Of a DNA stretch of 48,531 bases, positions 41,743 through 48,531 are shown in pieces. Each line of letters opens with the position of its first letter. The first letter of the stretch is position 1. The notes beneath the pieces were generated by a model, which ran no database searches, was not told the origin of the DNA, and worked only from the letters and a program-made list of their open reading frames with translations. A program made the translations under genes and the position numbers. Source of the stretch: Candidatus Pelagibacter sp. (GTDB taxonomy: Bacteria; Pseudomonadota; Alphaproteobacteria; Pelagibacterales; Pelagibacteraceae); contig NZIO01000049.1 in NCBI GenBank assembly GCA_002689925.1, positions 1 to 48,531 on the forward strand, given 5' to 3'.

Positions 41743-43965
41743 ATGAAAATTAACAATGTAGTAATTATTGGATCAGGCACTATGGGAAGTGGAATAGCTG
41801 CTCATTTGTGTAACGCAAATATTCCAGTAACATTACTTGACTTAAAAACTGAAATAAGCAGTCAAGCAAGAGATAGAATTTTTAACTCAAGACCCCCATT
41901 ATTATTAGACAAAACTAAAATTAATAATATTAAAGTTGGAAATATCGTAGATGATTTTAATTTAGTAAAAGATGCTGATTGGATTGTTGAAGCAGTAGTC
42001 GAAAGAATTGATATTAAACATAATATTTATGAAAAAATATTTAAAGAAAGAAAAAAGGAAGCTATTGTTTCTTCAAATACATCTTCTATACCAATAAAAA
42101 TTTTGTCACAACACTTAACAGCAGAAGAAAAAAAAGATTTTTGTATTACTCATTTTTTTAACCCAGTAAGATATATGGGTTTATTAGAAATTGTTAAAAC
42201 CGAAAACAATGATTTAAAAAAAATTAATTATTTAAAATTATTTTGTGAGGAACTTTTAGGAAAAGGAGCAATAATTTGTAATGATACTCCAGGTTTTCTT
42301 GGAAATAGAGTTGGAGTTTATGCTATGCAAGTAGCTATGACTGAAGCATTTAATATGAATTTAACTGTTGAAGAAGCAGATGCGATATTTGGCAGACCAA
42401 TGGGCATACCTAAAACTGGTGTTTTTGGTTTATATGATTTAATTGGTATTGATCTTATGGCAGATGTTTTGAAAAGTTTTATTAAAGAGCTTCCTAAGTC
42501 TGATCCTTTTCAAATAGTTGCAAAAGAAATTCCATTAATTACAAAATTAATTTCAACAGGATACACAGGGAGAAAAGGTAAAGGTGGTTTTTACCGTATT
42601 AATAAAACTGGAGGAAAGAAAATACTTGAAGCTTTAGATCTTAATACTGGAGATTATTTTGCTTCAAAAAAAATAAATATTGAGTCAGATAGAGCAAATC
42701 TTAAACAATTAATTAAAAGAAACGATAAATATGGCCAATATGCCTGGTCTGTAATATCAAAGATAATAAAATATGCATCTTCATTAGTACCAACAGTTAC
42801 TAAAGAATTTAATGATATTGATGAAGCAATGAGATTAGGTTTTAATTGGGCAAAAGGCCCGTTTGAAATGTTAGAAGAAATTGGAGTAAAAAATTTTTTT
42901 GAAAAAATAAACGACTTCAAAGATAATAAATTCTTAGAAAAATTGTCTGAAAATAAAAATGAAAATTTTTATGGAGAAAGGCAAAAGTATACTGATATAG
43001 AAACTCTAGGGAAAATAAAAAGAGTAGCAATAAAAACAGATAAAAATGATTCAGCAGAAATTTATAAATTTAAAGATTTTAACATTATTGAATTTACTAC
43101 AAAAGCTAATGCACTCGATTACAATTCAATGGATAGTTTAAAAAAGGCCTCAGATAAGCCTTTAATAATAATTAATGAAAGCATGCAGTTTTCAGCTGGT
43201 GTAAATTTAAATTATGTTATGGATTTTGCGAATAAAAAAGATTTTAAATCTATAGAAAAATTTATTAAATATTTTCAAGAAACCTGTAAACATCTAAAGT
43301 ATTCTGAAAGTCCAGTTATTTCTGCCCCTTCAGGACTTGCTTTGGGGGGTGGATTTGAGGTTTTGGTTCAAAGTAATTTTGTTGTTTCTCATACAAATAT
43401 TGTAGTTGGATTAGTGGAAACACTTGTAGGATTAATACCAGCAGGTGGAGGATGTAAAGAAATGTTGTGGAGGTGGTCTCAAACAGAAGAAGGAAAAAAA
43501 GACCCAGATTATGCACCATTAAAAGTTTTTGATATCATAGGATATGCGAAAACTGCTAGCTCTCCAATAGAAGCTGAACCATTAAAATTTTTGAGGCCAG
43601 AGGATAAAAAGATTATGAATAGAAATAGCTTGTTACCAGAAGCAAGATTAATATTAGAAAAAAACAAAAACTTTTTTCCTCCTAAAGAATGTACATTTAG
43701 ATTCTCAGGTGAAAAGGTTAGAAAAAAAATGATAAATTTATTGGAAAAATTATATGAAGAGAATAAAATATTAGATCATGGCCTGGAAGTTGGAAAAGAA
43801 TTAGCATATGTTTTAAGTGGTGGAGAAACAGATTTAAGCAAAGAATTAAGTGAAGACGATTTATTTAAGTTAGAGTTGGATGCATTTATGAAGTTAGTTC
43901 AAACCAAAAATAGTCAAGAACGTATTAAGCATACACTTGCAACTGGAAAGCCTTTGGTGAATTAG
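41743..43965 (+). CDS. fused 3-hydroxyacyl-CoA dehydrogenase/enoyl-CoA hydratase
   Basis: A 740-residue two-domain enzyme in FadN-like order. The N-terminal dehydrogenase has NVVIIGSGTMGSGIAAHLCN (residues 4-23), SSNTSSIPI, and the catalytic His in ITHFFNPVRYMGL; the C-terminal dehydrogenase helices follow. The C-terminal crotonase part (from about residue 445) has FSAGVNLNYVMDF, SAPSGLALGGGFEVLVQSN and VGLVETLVGLIPAGGG, with both hydratase glutamates kept. It stands just before dmdC-like and dmdB-like genes, so it may hydrate methylthioacryloyl-CoA (the DmdD step) or process other acyl-CoAs. Substrate is inferred. Confidence 0.92.
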   Translation: MKINNVVIIGSGTMGSGIAAHLCNANIPVTLLDLKTEISSQARDRIFNSRPPLLLDKTKINNIKVGNIVDDFNLVKDADWIVEAVVERIDIKHNIYEKIFKERKKEAIVSSNTSSIPIKILSQHLTAEEKKDFCITHFFNPVRYMGLLEIVKTENNDLKKINYLKLFCEELLGKGAIICNDTPGFLGNRVGVYAMQVAMTEAFNMNLTVEEADAIFGRPMGIPKTGVFGLYDLIGIDLMADVLKSFIKELPKSDPFQIVAKEIPLITKLISTGYTGRKGKGGFYRINKTGGKKILEALDLNTGDYFASKKINIESDRANLKQLIKRNDKYGQYAWSVISKIIKYASSLVPTVTKEFNDIDEAMRLGFNWAKGPFEMLEEIGVKNFFEKINDFKDNKFLEKLSENKNENFYGERQKYTDIETLGKIKRVAIKTDKNDSAEIYKFKDFNIIEFTTKANALDYNSMDSLKKASDKPLIIINESMQFSAGVNLNYVMDFANKKDFKSIEKFIKYFQETCKHLKYSESPVISAPSGLALGGGFEVLVQSNFVVSHTNIVVGLVETLVGLIPAGGGCKEMLWRWSQTEEGKKDPDYAPLKVFDIIGYAKTASSPIEAEPLKFLRPEDKKIMNRNSLLPEARLILEKNKNFFPPKECTFRFSGEKVRKKMINLLEKLYEENKILDHGLEVGKELAYVLSGGETDLSKELSEDDLFKLELDAFMKLVQTKNSQERIKHTLATGKPLVN

Positions 43966-45729
43966 ATGCCAACTTATATTGCTCCAGTAGAAGATATGAT
44001 GTTTCTTTTTGAAAAATTAAAGAACAATAAACATTATAATGAAATAGAAAAATATAAAGAAGTAAGTTCTGAATTAGTAAAAAATATTCTAGAAGAAGCA
44101 GCAAAAATAAATCAGAATATAATATTACCCTTAGCAAAATCAGGAGATGAAAACCCTACAGTTTTAGAAAATGGTGTTGTTAGAACACCCCCGGGTTACA
44201 AAGAAGCTTACACTAAATATATAGAAGATGGATGGACATCGTTATCTTGTGATCCAAAATATGGTGGACAAGGTATGCCAAAAACTGTAAGTGCTTTTTT
44301 TGATGAAATGCTATCATCTGCAAGTTTATCATTTAAACTTTATAGTGAATTAAGTATTGGAGCATATAATTGTATCTCTCATCATGCCACTGATGATATT
44401 AAAAATAAGTACCTACCCAAAATGGTAGAAGGAAAATGGAGTGGAACAATGTGTCTTACAGAACCAGTTTGTGGAACAGATTTAGGGTTATTAAAAACCA
44501 AAGCTACAGAACAATCCGATGGAACATATAAATTAAGCGGTCAAAAGATATTCATTACTTCAGGAGATCAAGATTTAACAGAAAATATTGTTCATTTAGT
44601 TATTGCAAGGGCTTCTGACTCACCAAATGGAACAAAAGGGATAAGTTTATTTCTTGTTCCTAAATTTCTAGTGAAAGATGATGGGTCTATTGGGTCAAGA
44701 AATGGGGTTTCAACAGGCTCTATTGAAAATAAAATGGGAATCAAAGGTTCAGCAACCTGTGTTTTAAATTTTGATGATGCTGTTGGTTATATGATAGGAC
44801 CAAAAAATAAAGGACTAAATGCTATGTTTACTATGATGAATTTAGAGAGAATTGTTGTGGGAATACAAGGCTTAGGTATATCTGAAATTGCCTACCAAAA
44901 TTCATTAAACTATGCAAAAGAACGAAAACAGGGGAAGGCAAACAATAGCAAATTGTCTGATGGTGCAGATTTTATACTTGAACATGCAGATATAAAAAAA
45001 TCTCTACTTAATATGAAGTCTATCATTGAAGGAGAAAGAGCGCTTTGTTTTTGGCTCTCTCAACAAACAGAGGTTAGTCTCAATCATCAAGATAAAAAAG
45101 TTAGACAAGAAGCATCTGACTTTGTTTCTTTAATGACACCTGTAGTTAAAACAATGTTTACTGACATGGGCATGGAGATAACAAGTGAAGCAATGCAAGT
45201 TCATGGAGGCTACGGTTACACTAAAGATCAAGGAATTGAACAGCTCTATAGAGATAATAGAATCACTCCAATTTATGAAGGTACAAATTCTATCCAAGCA
45301 GCAGATTTAGTATTTAGAAAGTTGGTAAATAAAAATGGTGATATAATTAAAAAATATTTAGATATGATGAAAAATGATTGCAAGATTGAAAATGATAATA
45401 TGAAATTTTTTGTTAAAGAACTAGATTATCATATAAAAATTTTGTCTAATTTTACTGATTGGATAAAAGAAAAAGTACAAAAATCAAAAGATGATGCTAG
45501 TGCTGCATGTAATGATTATCTAAAAACATTAGGATTTGTTTCTATTGCTTATGCCTGGGTAAAAGTTCTAGAAGTAAGCTTTAAAGATTATAATAATAAT
45601 AAAAACTTTTATGAGGACAAGATACAAACCGCAAACTTTTATTTTAAAAGAGTCTTGCCTAGAGCAGAGAGTCATTTTAAAATTGCTACTACTGGCAGTG
45701 ATTATATAATGAAATTTAAATTTATTTAA
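43966..45729 (+). CDS. dmdC: acyl-CoA dehydrogenase, DmdC-type (methylmercaptopropionyl-CoA dehydrogenase)
   Basis: A 587-residue FAD enzyme, long for the superfamily but typical for DmdC. It starts MPTYIAPVEDMMFLFEKL, as in this group, with SGTMCLTEPVCGTDLG, GQKIFITSGDQD, RIVVGIQGLGISEIAYQ, and the catalytic glutamate in RITPIYEGTNSIQAADL. DmdC desaturates methylmercaptopropionyl-CoA to methylthioacryloyl-CoA. Placement directly between the dehydrogenase/hydratase and the DmdB-type ligase, with dmdA downstream, supports the name, but a general fatty acyl-CoA role cannot be excluded. No gap to the preceding gene. Confidence 0.82.
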   Translation: MPTYIAPVEDMMFLFEKLKNNKHYNEIEKYKEVSSELVKNILEEAAKINQNIILPLAKSGDENPTVLENGVVRTPPGYKEAYTKYIEDGWTSLSCDPKYGGQGMPKTVSAFFDEMLSSASLSFKLYSELSIGAYNCISHHATDDIKNKYLPKMVEGKWSGTMCLTEPVCGTDLGLLKTKATEQSDGTYKLSGQKIFITSGDQDLTENIVHLVIARASDSPNGTKGISLFLVPKFLVKDDGSIGSRNGVSTGSIENKMGIKGSATCVLNFDDAVGYMIGPKNKGLNAMFTMMNLERIVVGIQGLGISEIAYQNSLNYAKERKQGKANNSKLSDGADFILEHADIKKSLLNMKSIIEGERALCFWLSQQTEVSLNHQDKKVRQEASDFVSLMTPVVKTMFTDMGMEITSEAMQVHGGYGYTKDQGIEQLYRDNRITPIYEGTNSIQAADLVFRKLVNKNGDIIKKYLDMMKNDCKIENDNMKFFVKELDYHIKILSNFTDWIKEKVQKSKDDASAACNDYLKTLGFVSIAYAWVKVLEVSFKDYNNNKNFYEDKIQTANFYFKRVLPRAESHFKIATTGSDYIMKFKFI

Positions 45730-45730
45730 T

Positions 45731-47359
45731 ATGAGTCATTACGATAAAAATTTAGGAAAAAATAAAGCAAATTTTGTTCCTTTAACACCAATATCTTTCT
45801 TAGAAAGAGCCAAAGATATTTATCCTAATTATGAAGCAATAGTTTATGAAGAACGAAAGTATACTTGGAGCGAAGTATACAAAAGATGTATTAAATTTGC
45901 TAGTGCACTTGAAAAAGTTGGTATTGGTAAAGGAGATACAGTTTCATTTTTAGCTTTTAATACCCCAGAGATTTTTGAAGCTCATTATTCTGTTCCTATG
46001 ACAGGTGGAGTATTAAACACGATTAATATTAGATTAGATGCAAAGACAATTGCTTATATTTTAGAGCATAGTGACGCAAAGGTATTAGTTGTAGATAGAC
46101 AGCTTCACACTGAAGTTAAAAAAGCACTAAGTTTATTAAATAAAAAAATTATTATAATTGATATCCATGATAAGTTTGCAGATCAGTCAAAATTAGAAAA
46201 AATTGGTGATTTAGAATATGAAGAATTTTTAAACACTGGTGATGAAAATTTTGTTTGGAAAATACCAGAAGACGAGTGGCAAGCTATTTCATTGAGTTAT
46301 ACTTCAGGAACAACAGGAAATCCTAAGGGAGTTGTTTATCATCATAGAGGATCATATTTAATGTCTACAGGGAGTGCTGTAGCATGGAACATGCCTAATA
46401 GGTTAAATTTTTTAACTATTGTGCCAATGTTTCATTGCAATGGTTGGTGTTACCCTTGGACTATACCTATGTTAAATGGGAGAACTATTTGTTTAAGAAA
46501 TATTGATATTAAAAAAATTTTCGAACTAATTGAAAAATACAATGTTACTCATTTTGGGGGTGCACCAATTGTATTAAATATGATTACAGGAGCACCTGAA
46601 ACTGATCGAAAAAAATTAAAACAAAAAGTTTATGTTCTAACCGCTGGTGCCCCACCACCAAGTATTATTTTTAAAAAAATGAAAAGTTTAGGCTTTGAAG
46701 TTATGCACGTTTATGGATTAACAGAAACTTATGGACATGTTACGCAATGTGCTTGGAATAATGAATGGAGTCAACTTGATGAGGAAAAACAAAATGAGAT
46801 CAAGGCTAGGCAGGGTGTAAGATATCCTAATACAGAAGGAGTAACAGTTATGGATCCCGAAACTATGAAAGAAGTTTCTAGAGATGGTAAAGCAATTGGT
46901 GAGATAATGATTAGAGGGAATGTAGTAATGAAAGGATATTTTAAAGATAAAGATGCTACCGAAAAGGCAATGAAAGGTGGTTGGTTTCATACAGGAGATT
47001 TAGCAGTGATATATCCTGATGGCTATGTAAAAATACAGGATAGATCTAAAGATATCATTATTTCTGGTGGTGAAAATATATCCTCAATAGAAATAGAAAA
47101 TACATTAGCTAAACATCCATCAGTATCTATCGCAGCTGTAGTTGCTAAACCAGATGAAAAATGGGGAGAAGTACCATGTGCATTTATTGAAATGGTTAAA
47201 GATAAACCTATCAGTGAAAAAGAATTGATTAGTTTTTGTAAAGAAACCTTGGCAAGTTTTAAAGTCCCAAAAAAAATTGAATTTTGTGAACTTCCAAAAA
47301 CCTCAACTGGAAAAATCCAAAAATTTGAATTAAGGAAAAAGGCTAAGGAGATAAACTGA
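45731..47359 (+). CDS. dmdB: acyl-CoA ligase, DmdB-type (methylmercaptopropionate-CoA ligase)
   Basis: A 542-residue AMP-forming ligase: the P-loop SYTSGTTGNPKGVVYHHRG (about 190-208), YGLTETYGHVTQCAWN, the ATP-ribose motif TGDLAVIYPDGYVKIQDRSKD in part, GGENISSIEIE, and the C-terminal catalytic lysine in KTSTGKIQKFELR. The N-terminal LTPISFLERAKDIYPN matches the short/medium-chain and DmdB-like group. It makes the CoA thioester of methylmercaptopropionate in DMSP use. Starts one base after dmdC. Confidence 0.82.
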   Translation: MSHYDKNLGKNKANFVPLTPISFLERAKDIYPNYEAIVYEERKYTWSEVYKRCIKFASALEKVGIGKGDTVSFLAFNTPEIFEAHYSVPMTGGVLNTINIRLDAKTIAYILEHSDAKVLVVDRQLHTEVKKALSLLNKKIIIIDIHDKFADQSKLEKIGDLEYEEFLNTGDENFVWKIPEDEWQAISLSYTSGTTGNPKGVVYHHRGSYLMSTGSAVAWNMPNRLNFLTIVPMFHCNGWCYPWTIPMLNGRTICLRNIDIKKIFELIEKYNVTHFGGAPIVLNMITGAPETDRKKLKQKVYVLTAGAPPPSIIFKKMKSLGFEVMHVYGLTETYGHVTQCAWNNEWSQLDEEKQNEIKARQGVRYPNTEGVTVMDPETMKEVSRDGKAIGEIMIRGNVVMKGYFKDKDATEKAMKGGWFHTGDLAVIYPDGYVKIQDRSKDIIISGGENISSIEIENTLAKHPSVSIAAVVAKPDEKWGEVPCAFIEMVKDKPISEKELISFCKETLASFKVPKKIEFCELPKTSTGKIQKFELRKKAKEIN

Positions 47360-47382
47360 TTTTAAACGTCAACAATAAAGAC

Positions 47383-48132
47383 GTGTTTATATCTTCCAAC
47401 GGTATGGACATCGATAAAAATAAACCATCTATACTTTTAATGCATGGAAGTGGATTAACCCATATAGTTTGGTCACTTCATGAGCAATTTTATTCTTCTC
47501 AAGGATTTAATGTTCTGTCTGTAGATATACCAGGTCATGGAAATTCTGAGGGTCCCGCATTAAAATCTATAGAAGAAATTTCTGATTGGGTAAAAGCTTT
47601 AATGAAAAAAACAGATATTAAAAAAATTATTATTATTGGACATTCACAAGGAGGCTTAGTTGGAATTGACTTTGCTTCTAGATATCCAGAATTAACTAAT
47701 AAAATAGTTTTAGTATCATCTTCTTATAAAATGCCAGTTAATCAGGATCTTATAGATTTAGCTGAGGCTGGGGACGAAAAATCAATTTTATTGATGATGA
47801 AATGGGGATATGAGGGATCAAAAGCTTTTATTGGAGGTAATCCTGTAAAAAAAATAATCAACTCTGCCAGAGATATTAGAGAGATTTTAGCAGTAGACTT
47901 AAAGGCATGTAATAATTATAAAGATGGCGAAAATGCAATAAAAAAGATTAATTGTCCAACCTTATGTATTTTTGGGGATTTAGATAAAATGGTACCAGTT
48001 AAAGCAGGATTAAAAATGACTGAACAAATTAAAGACTCAGAAACAAAAATTATTTCTGATTGTGGTCATATGATAATTTTTGAAAAAGCATTCGAAATGA
48101 GAAAATTAGTAAAAGAATTTATTATAAAATAA
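47383..48132 (+). CDS. alpha/beta hydrolase
   Basis: A 249-residue hydrolase with [13 protein letters not shown] (oxyanion region), the nucleophile elbow [12 protein letters not shown] (Ser about 93), the acid in [12 protein letters not shown], and the His in DCGHMIIFE. The substrate is unknown; within a CoA-thioester cluster it could be a thioesterase or a methyl-thioester hydrolase, which is inference. The listed start is GTG at 47383, but an ATT at 47359 with AGGAG 8 bases upstream is a plausible true start adding the LNVNNKD segment. Confidence 0.85.
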   Translation: MFISSNGMDIDKNKPSILLMHGSGLTHIVWSLHEQFYSSQGFNVLSVDIPGHGNSEGPALKSIEEISDWVKALMKKTDIKKIIIIGHSQGGLVGIDFASRYPELTNKIVLVSSSYKMPVNQDLIDLAEAGDEKSILLMMKWGYEGSKAFIGGNPVKKIINSARDIREILAVDLKACNNYKDGENAIKKINCPTLCIFGDLDKMVPVKAGLKMTEQIKDSETKIISDCGHMIIFEKAFEMRKLVKEFIIK

Positions 48133-48134
48133 AA

Positions 48135-48531
48135 ATGAAAAATTATTCAATAGGCAAATCTAGAAGACTAAGGAGCACTCCTTATACTTCAAGAATTGAA
48201 AAACAAGGAGTAACAACTTACACAATTTATAACCATATGTTGTTACCCTCTGCTTTTGGTTCTATAGAAGAGTCTTATCATCATTTAAAAGAACATGTTC
48301 AAGTTTGGGATGTAGCGGCAGAAAGGCAAGTACAAATTTCTGGAAAAGATTCTGCAGAATTAATGCAATTGATGACTTGTAGAGATTTATCTAAATCCAA
48401 AGTTGGTAGATGTTATTATTGTCCAATTATAGATAATGAGGGTGGTATAATTAATGATCCAGTAGTTTTAAAATTAAATGAAGAAAAATGGTGGATATCA
48501 ATAGCAGACTCAGATGTAATTCTATTTGCAA
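48135..48531 (+). CDS. dmdA: dimethylsulfoniopropionate demethylase DmdA (partial, cut by the right edge)
   Basis: The first 132 codons of a GcvT-fold protein. It begins [20 protein letters not shown] and continues with [52 protein letters not shown] and [20 protein letters not shown], which I recognise as the SAR11 DmdA N-terminus. DmdA transfers a methyl group from DMSP to tetrahydrofolate, giving methylmercaptopropionate, the substrate of DmdB. The gene starts two bases after the hydrolase stop with no visible Shine-Dalgarno. Distinguishing it from other GcvT relatives relies on recalled similarity. Confidence 0.9.
   Translation, partial: MKNYSIGKSRRLRSTPYTSRIEKQGVTTYTIYNHMLLPSAFGSIEESYHHLKEHVQVWDVAAERQVQISGKDSAELMQLMTCRDLSKSKVGRCYYCPIIDNEGGIINDPVVLKLNEEKWWISIADSDVILFA

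Noticed and set aside
43316-43519. Leucine-rich minus-strand frame opposite the hydratase domain
   Set aside because: Antisense shadow, overlapped fully by the conserved crotonase region.
48121-48135. Riboswitch before dmdA
   Set aside because: Only two bases separate the upstream stop from the dmdA start.

Overview
The window is very AT-rich and densely packed. It looks like a SAR11-clade marine alphaproteobacterium (Candidatus Pelagibacter or a close relative). The main reasons are a DMSP demethylation gene set (dmdA start, dmdB- and dmdC-like genes) that ends the window, alphaproteobacterial families (IalB, DUF2794, Mur/Fur-type regulator, CcmC-H cytochrome c maturation), many genes that abut or overlap by 1-40 bases, and almost no intergenic DNA. 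This is inference from protein families and layout; no rRNA or tRNA gene is visible to confirm it.

Layout. 1-3535 (minus strand): the start of a lysine-rich repeat protein running off the left edge, an EVE-domain protein, a SAM methyltransferase overlapping a PhyH-type dioxygenase, and tsaD. 3591-7445 (plus): hemC, hemD, an MscS channel, YggT, folD. 7446-9221 (minus): a periplasmic PQQ-type sugar dehydrogenase and an SDR protein that lacks the catalytic tyrosine. 9249-12327: a compact photobiology cluster with an FeS-BCP-type photolyase/cryptochrome that has lost most iron-sulfur ligands, a DCC thiol protein, a 40-residue DUF2256 zinc-finger protein, and a second photolyase-like protein with its FAD domain at the N-terminus. 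12336-15635 (minus): secreted histidine phosphatase, argG, IalB-like protein, aldo/keto reductase. 15711-17768: Bax-inhibitor-like protein, DUF2794, YciB, HspQ. 17957-22150: ccmC, D, E, F, G, H in one tight operon behind a leader with a long inverted repeat. 22214-22744: a PagL-like outer-membrane lipid A deacylase. 22765-30109: an FMN alpha-hydroxyacid oxidase, a PLP aminotransferase, glcD, glcE, glcF and a D-2-hydroxyacid dehydrogenase, together a glycolate/glyoxylate/hydroxyacid module. 30122-35369: polysaccharide deacetylase and tsaB (overlapping head to head), Fur/Mur, zinc-ribbon membrane protein, a 54-residue small ORF, an unknown secreted protein, ftsY, dapF. 35401-48531 (plus): a promoter and structured leader, then ffh, rpsP, trmD, rplS, leuC, leuD, leuB and the DMSP/acyl-CoA genes, ending inside dmdA.

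How the genes work together. The last 7 kb encode demethylation of DMSP (DmdA), CoA activation of methylmercaptopropionate (DmdB), its dehydrogenation (DmdC), and a fused hydroxyacyl-CoA dehydrogenase/enoyl-CoA hydratase that may do the later steps. The glc module would oxidise glycolate from phytoplankton to glyoxylate, and the neighbouring aminotransferase could make glycine from it. FtsY, Ffh and a structured leader upstream of ffh supply the SRP pathway. TsaD and TsaB are two parts of the t6A tRNA modification machinery.

Most notable for follow-up: the photobiology cluster with two atypical photolyase-family proteins, the structured ffh leader, in-frame codon-scale tandem repeats (24 bp at the left edge, 15 bp in rpsP), the absence of rimM between rpsP and trmD, the DMSP cluster, and the ccmC leader.
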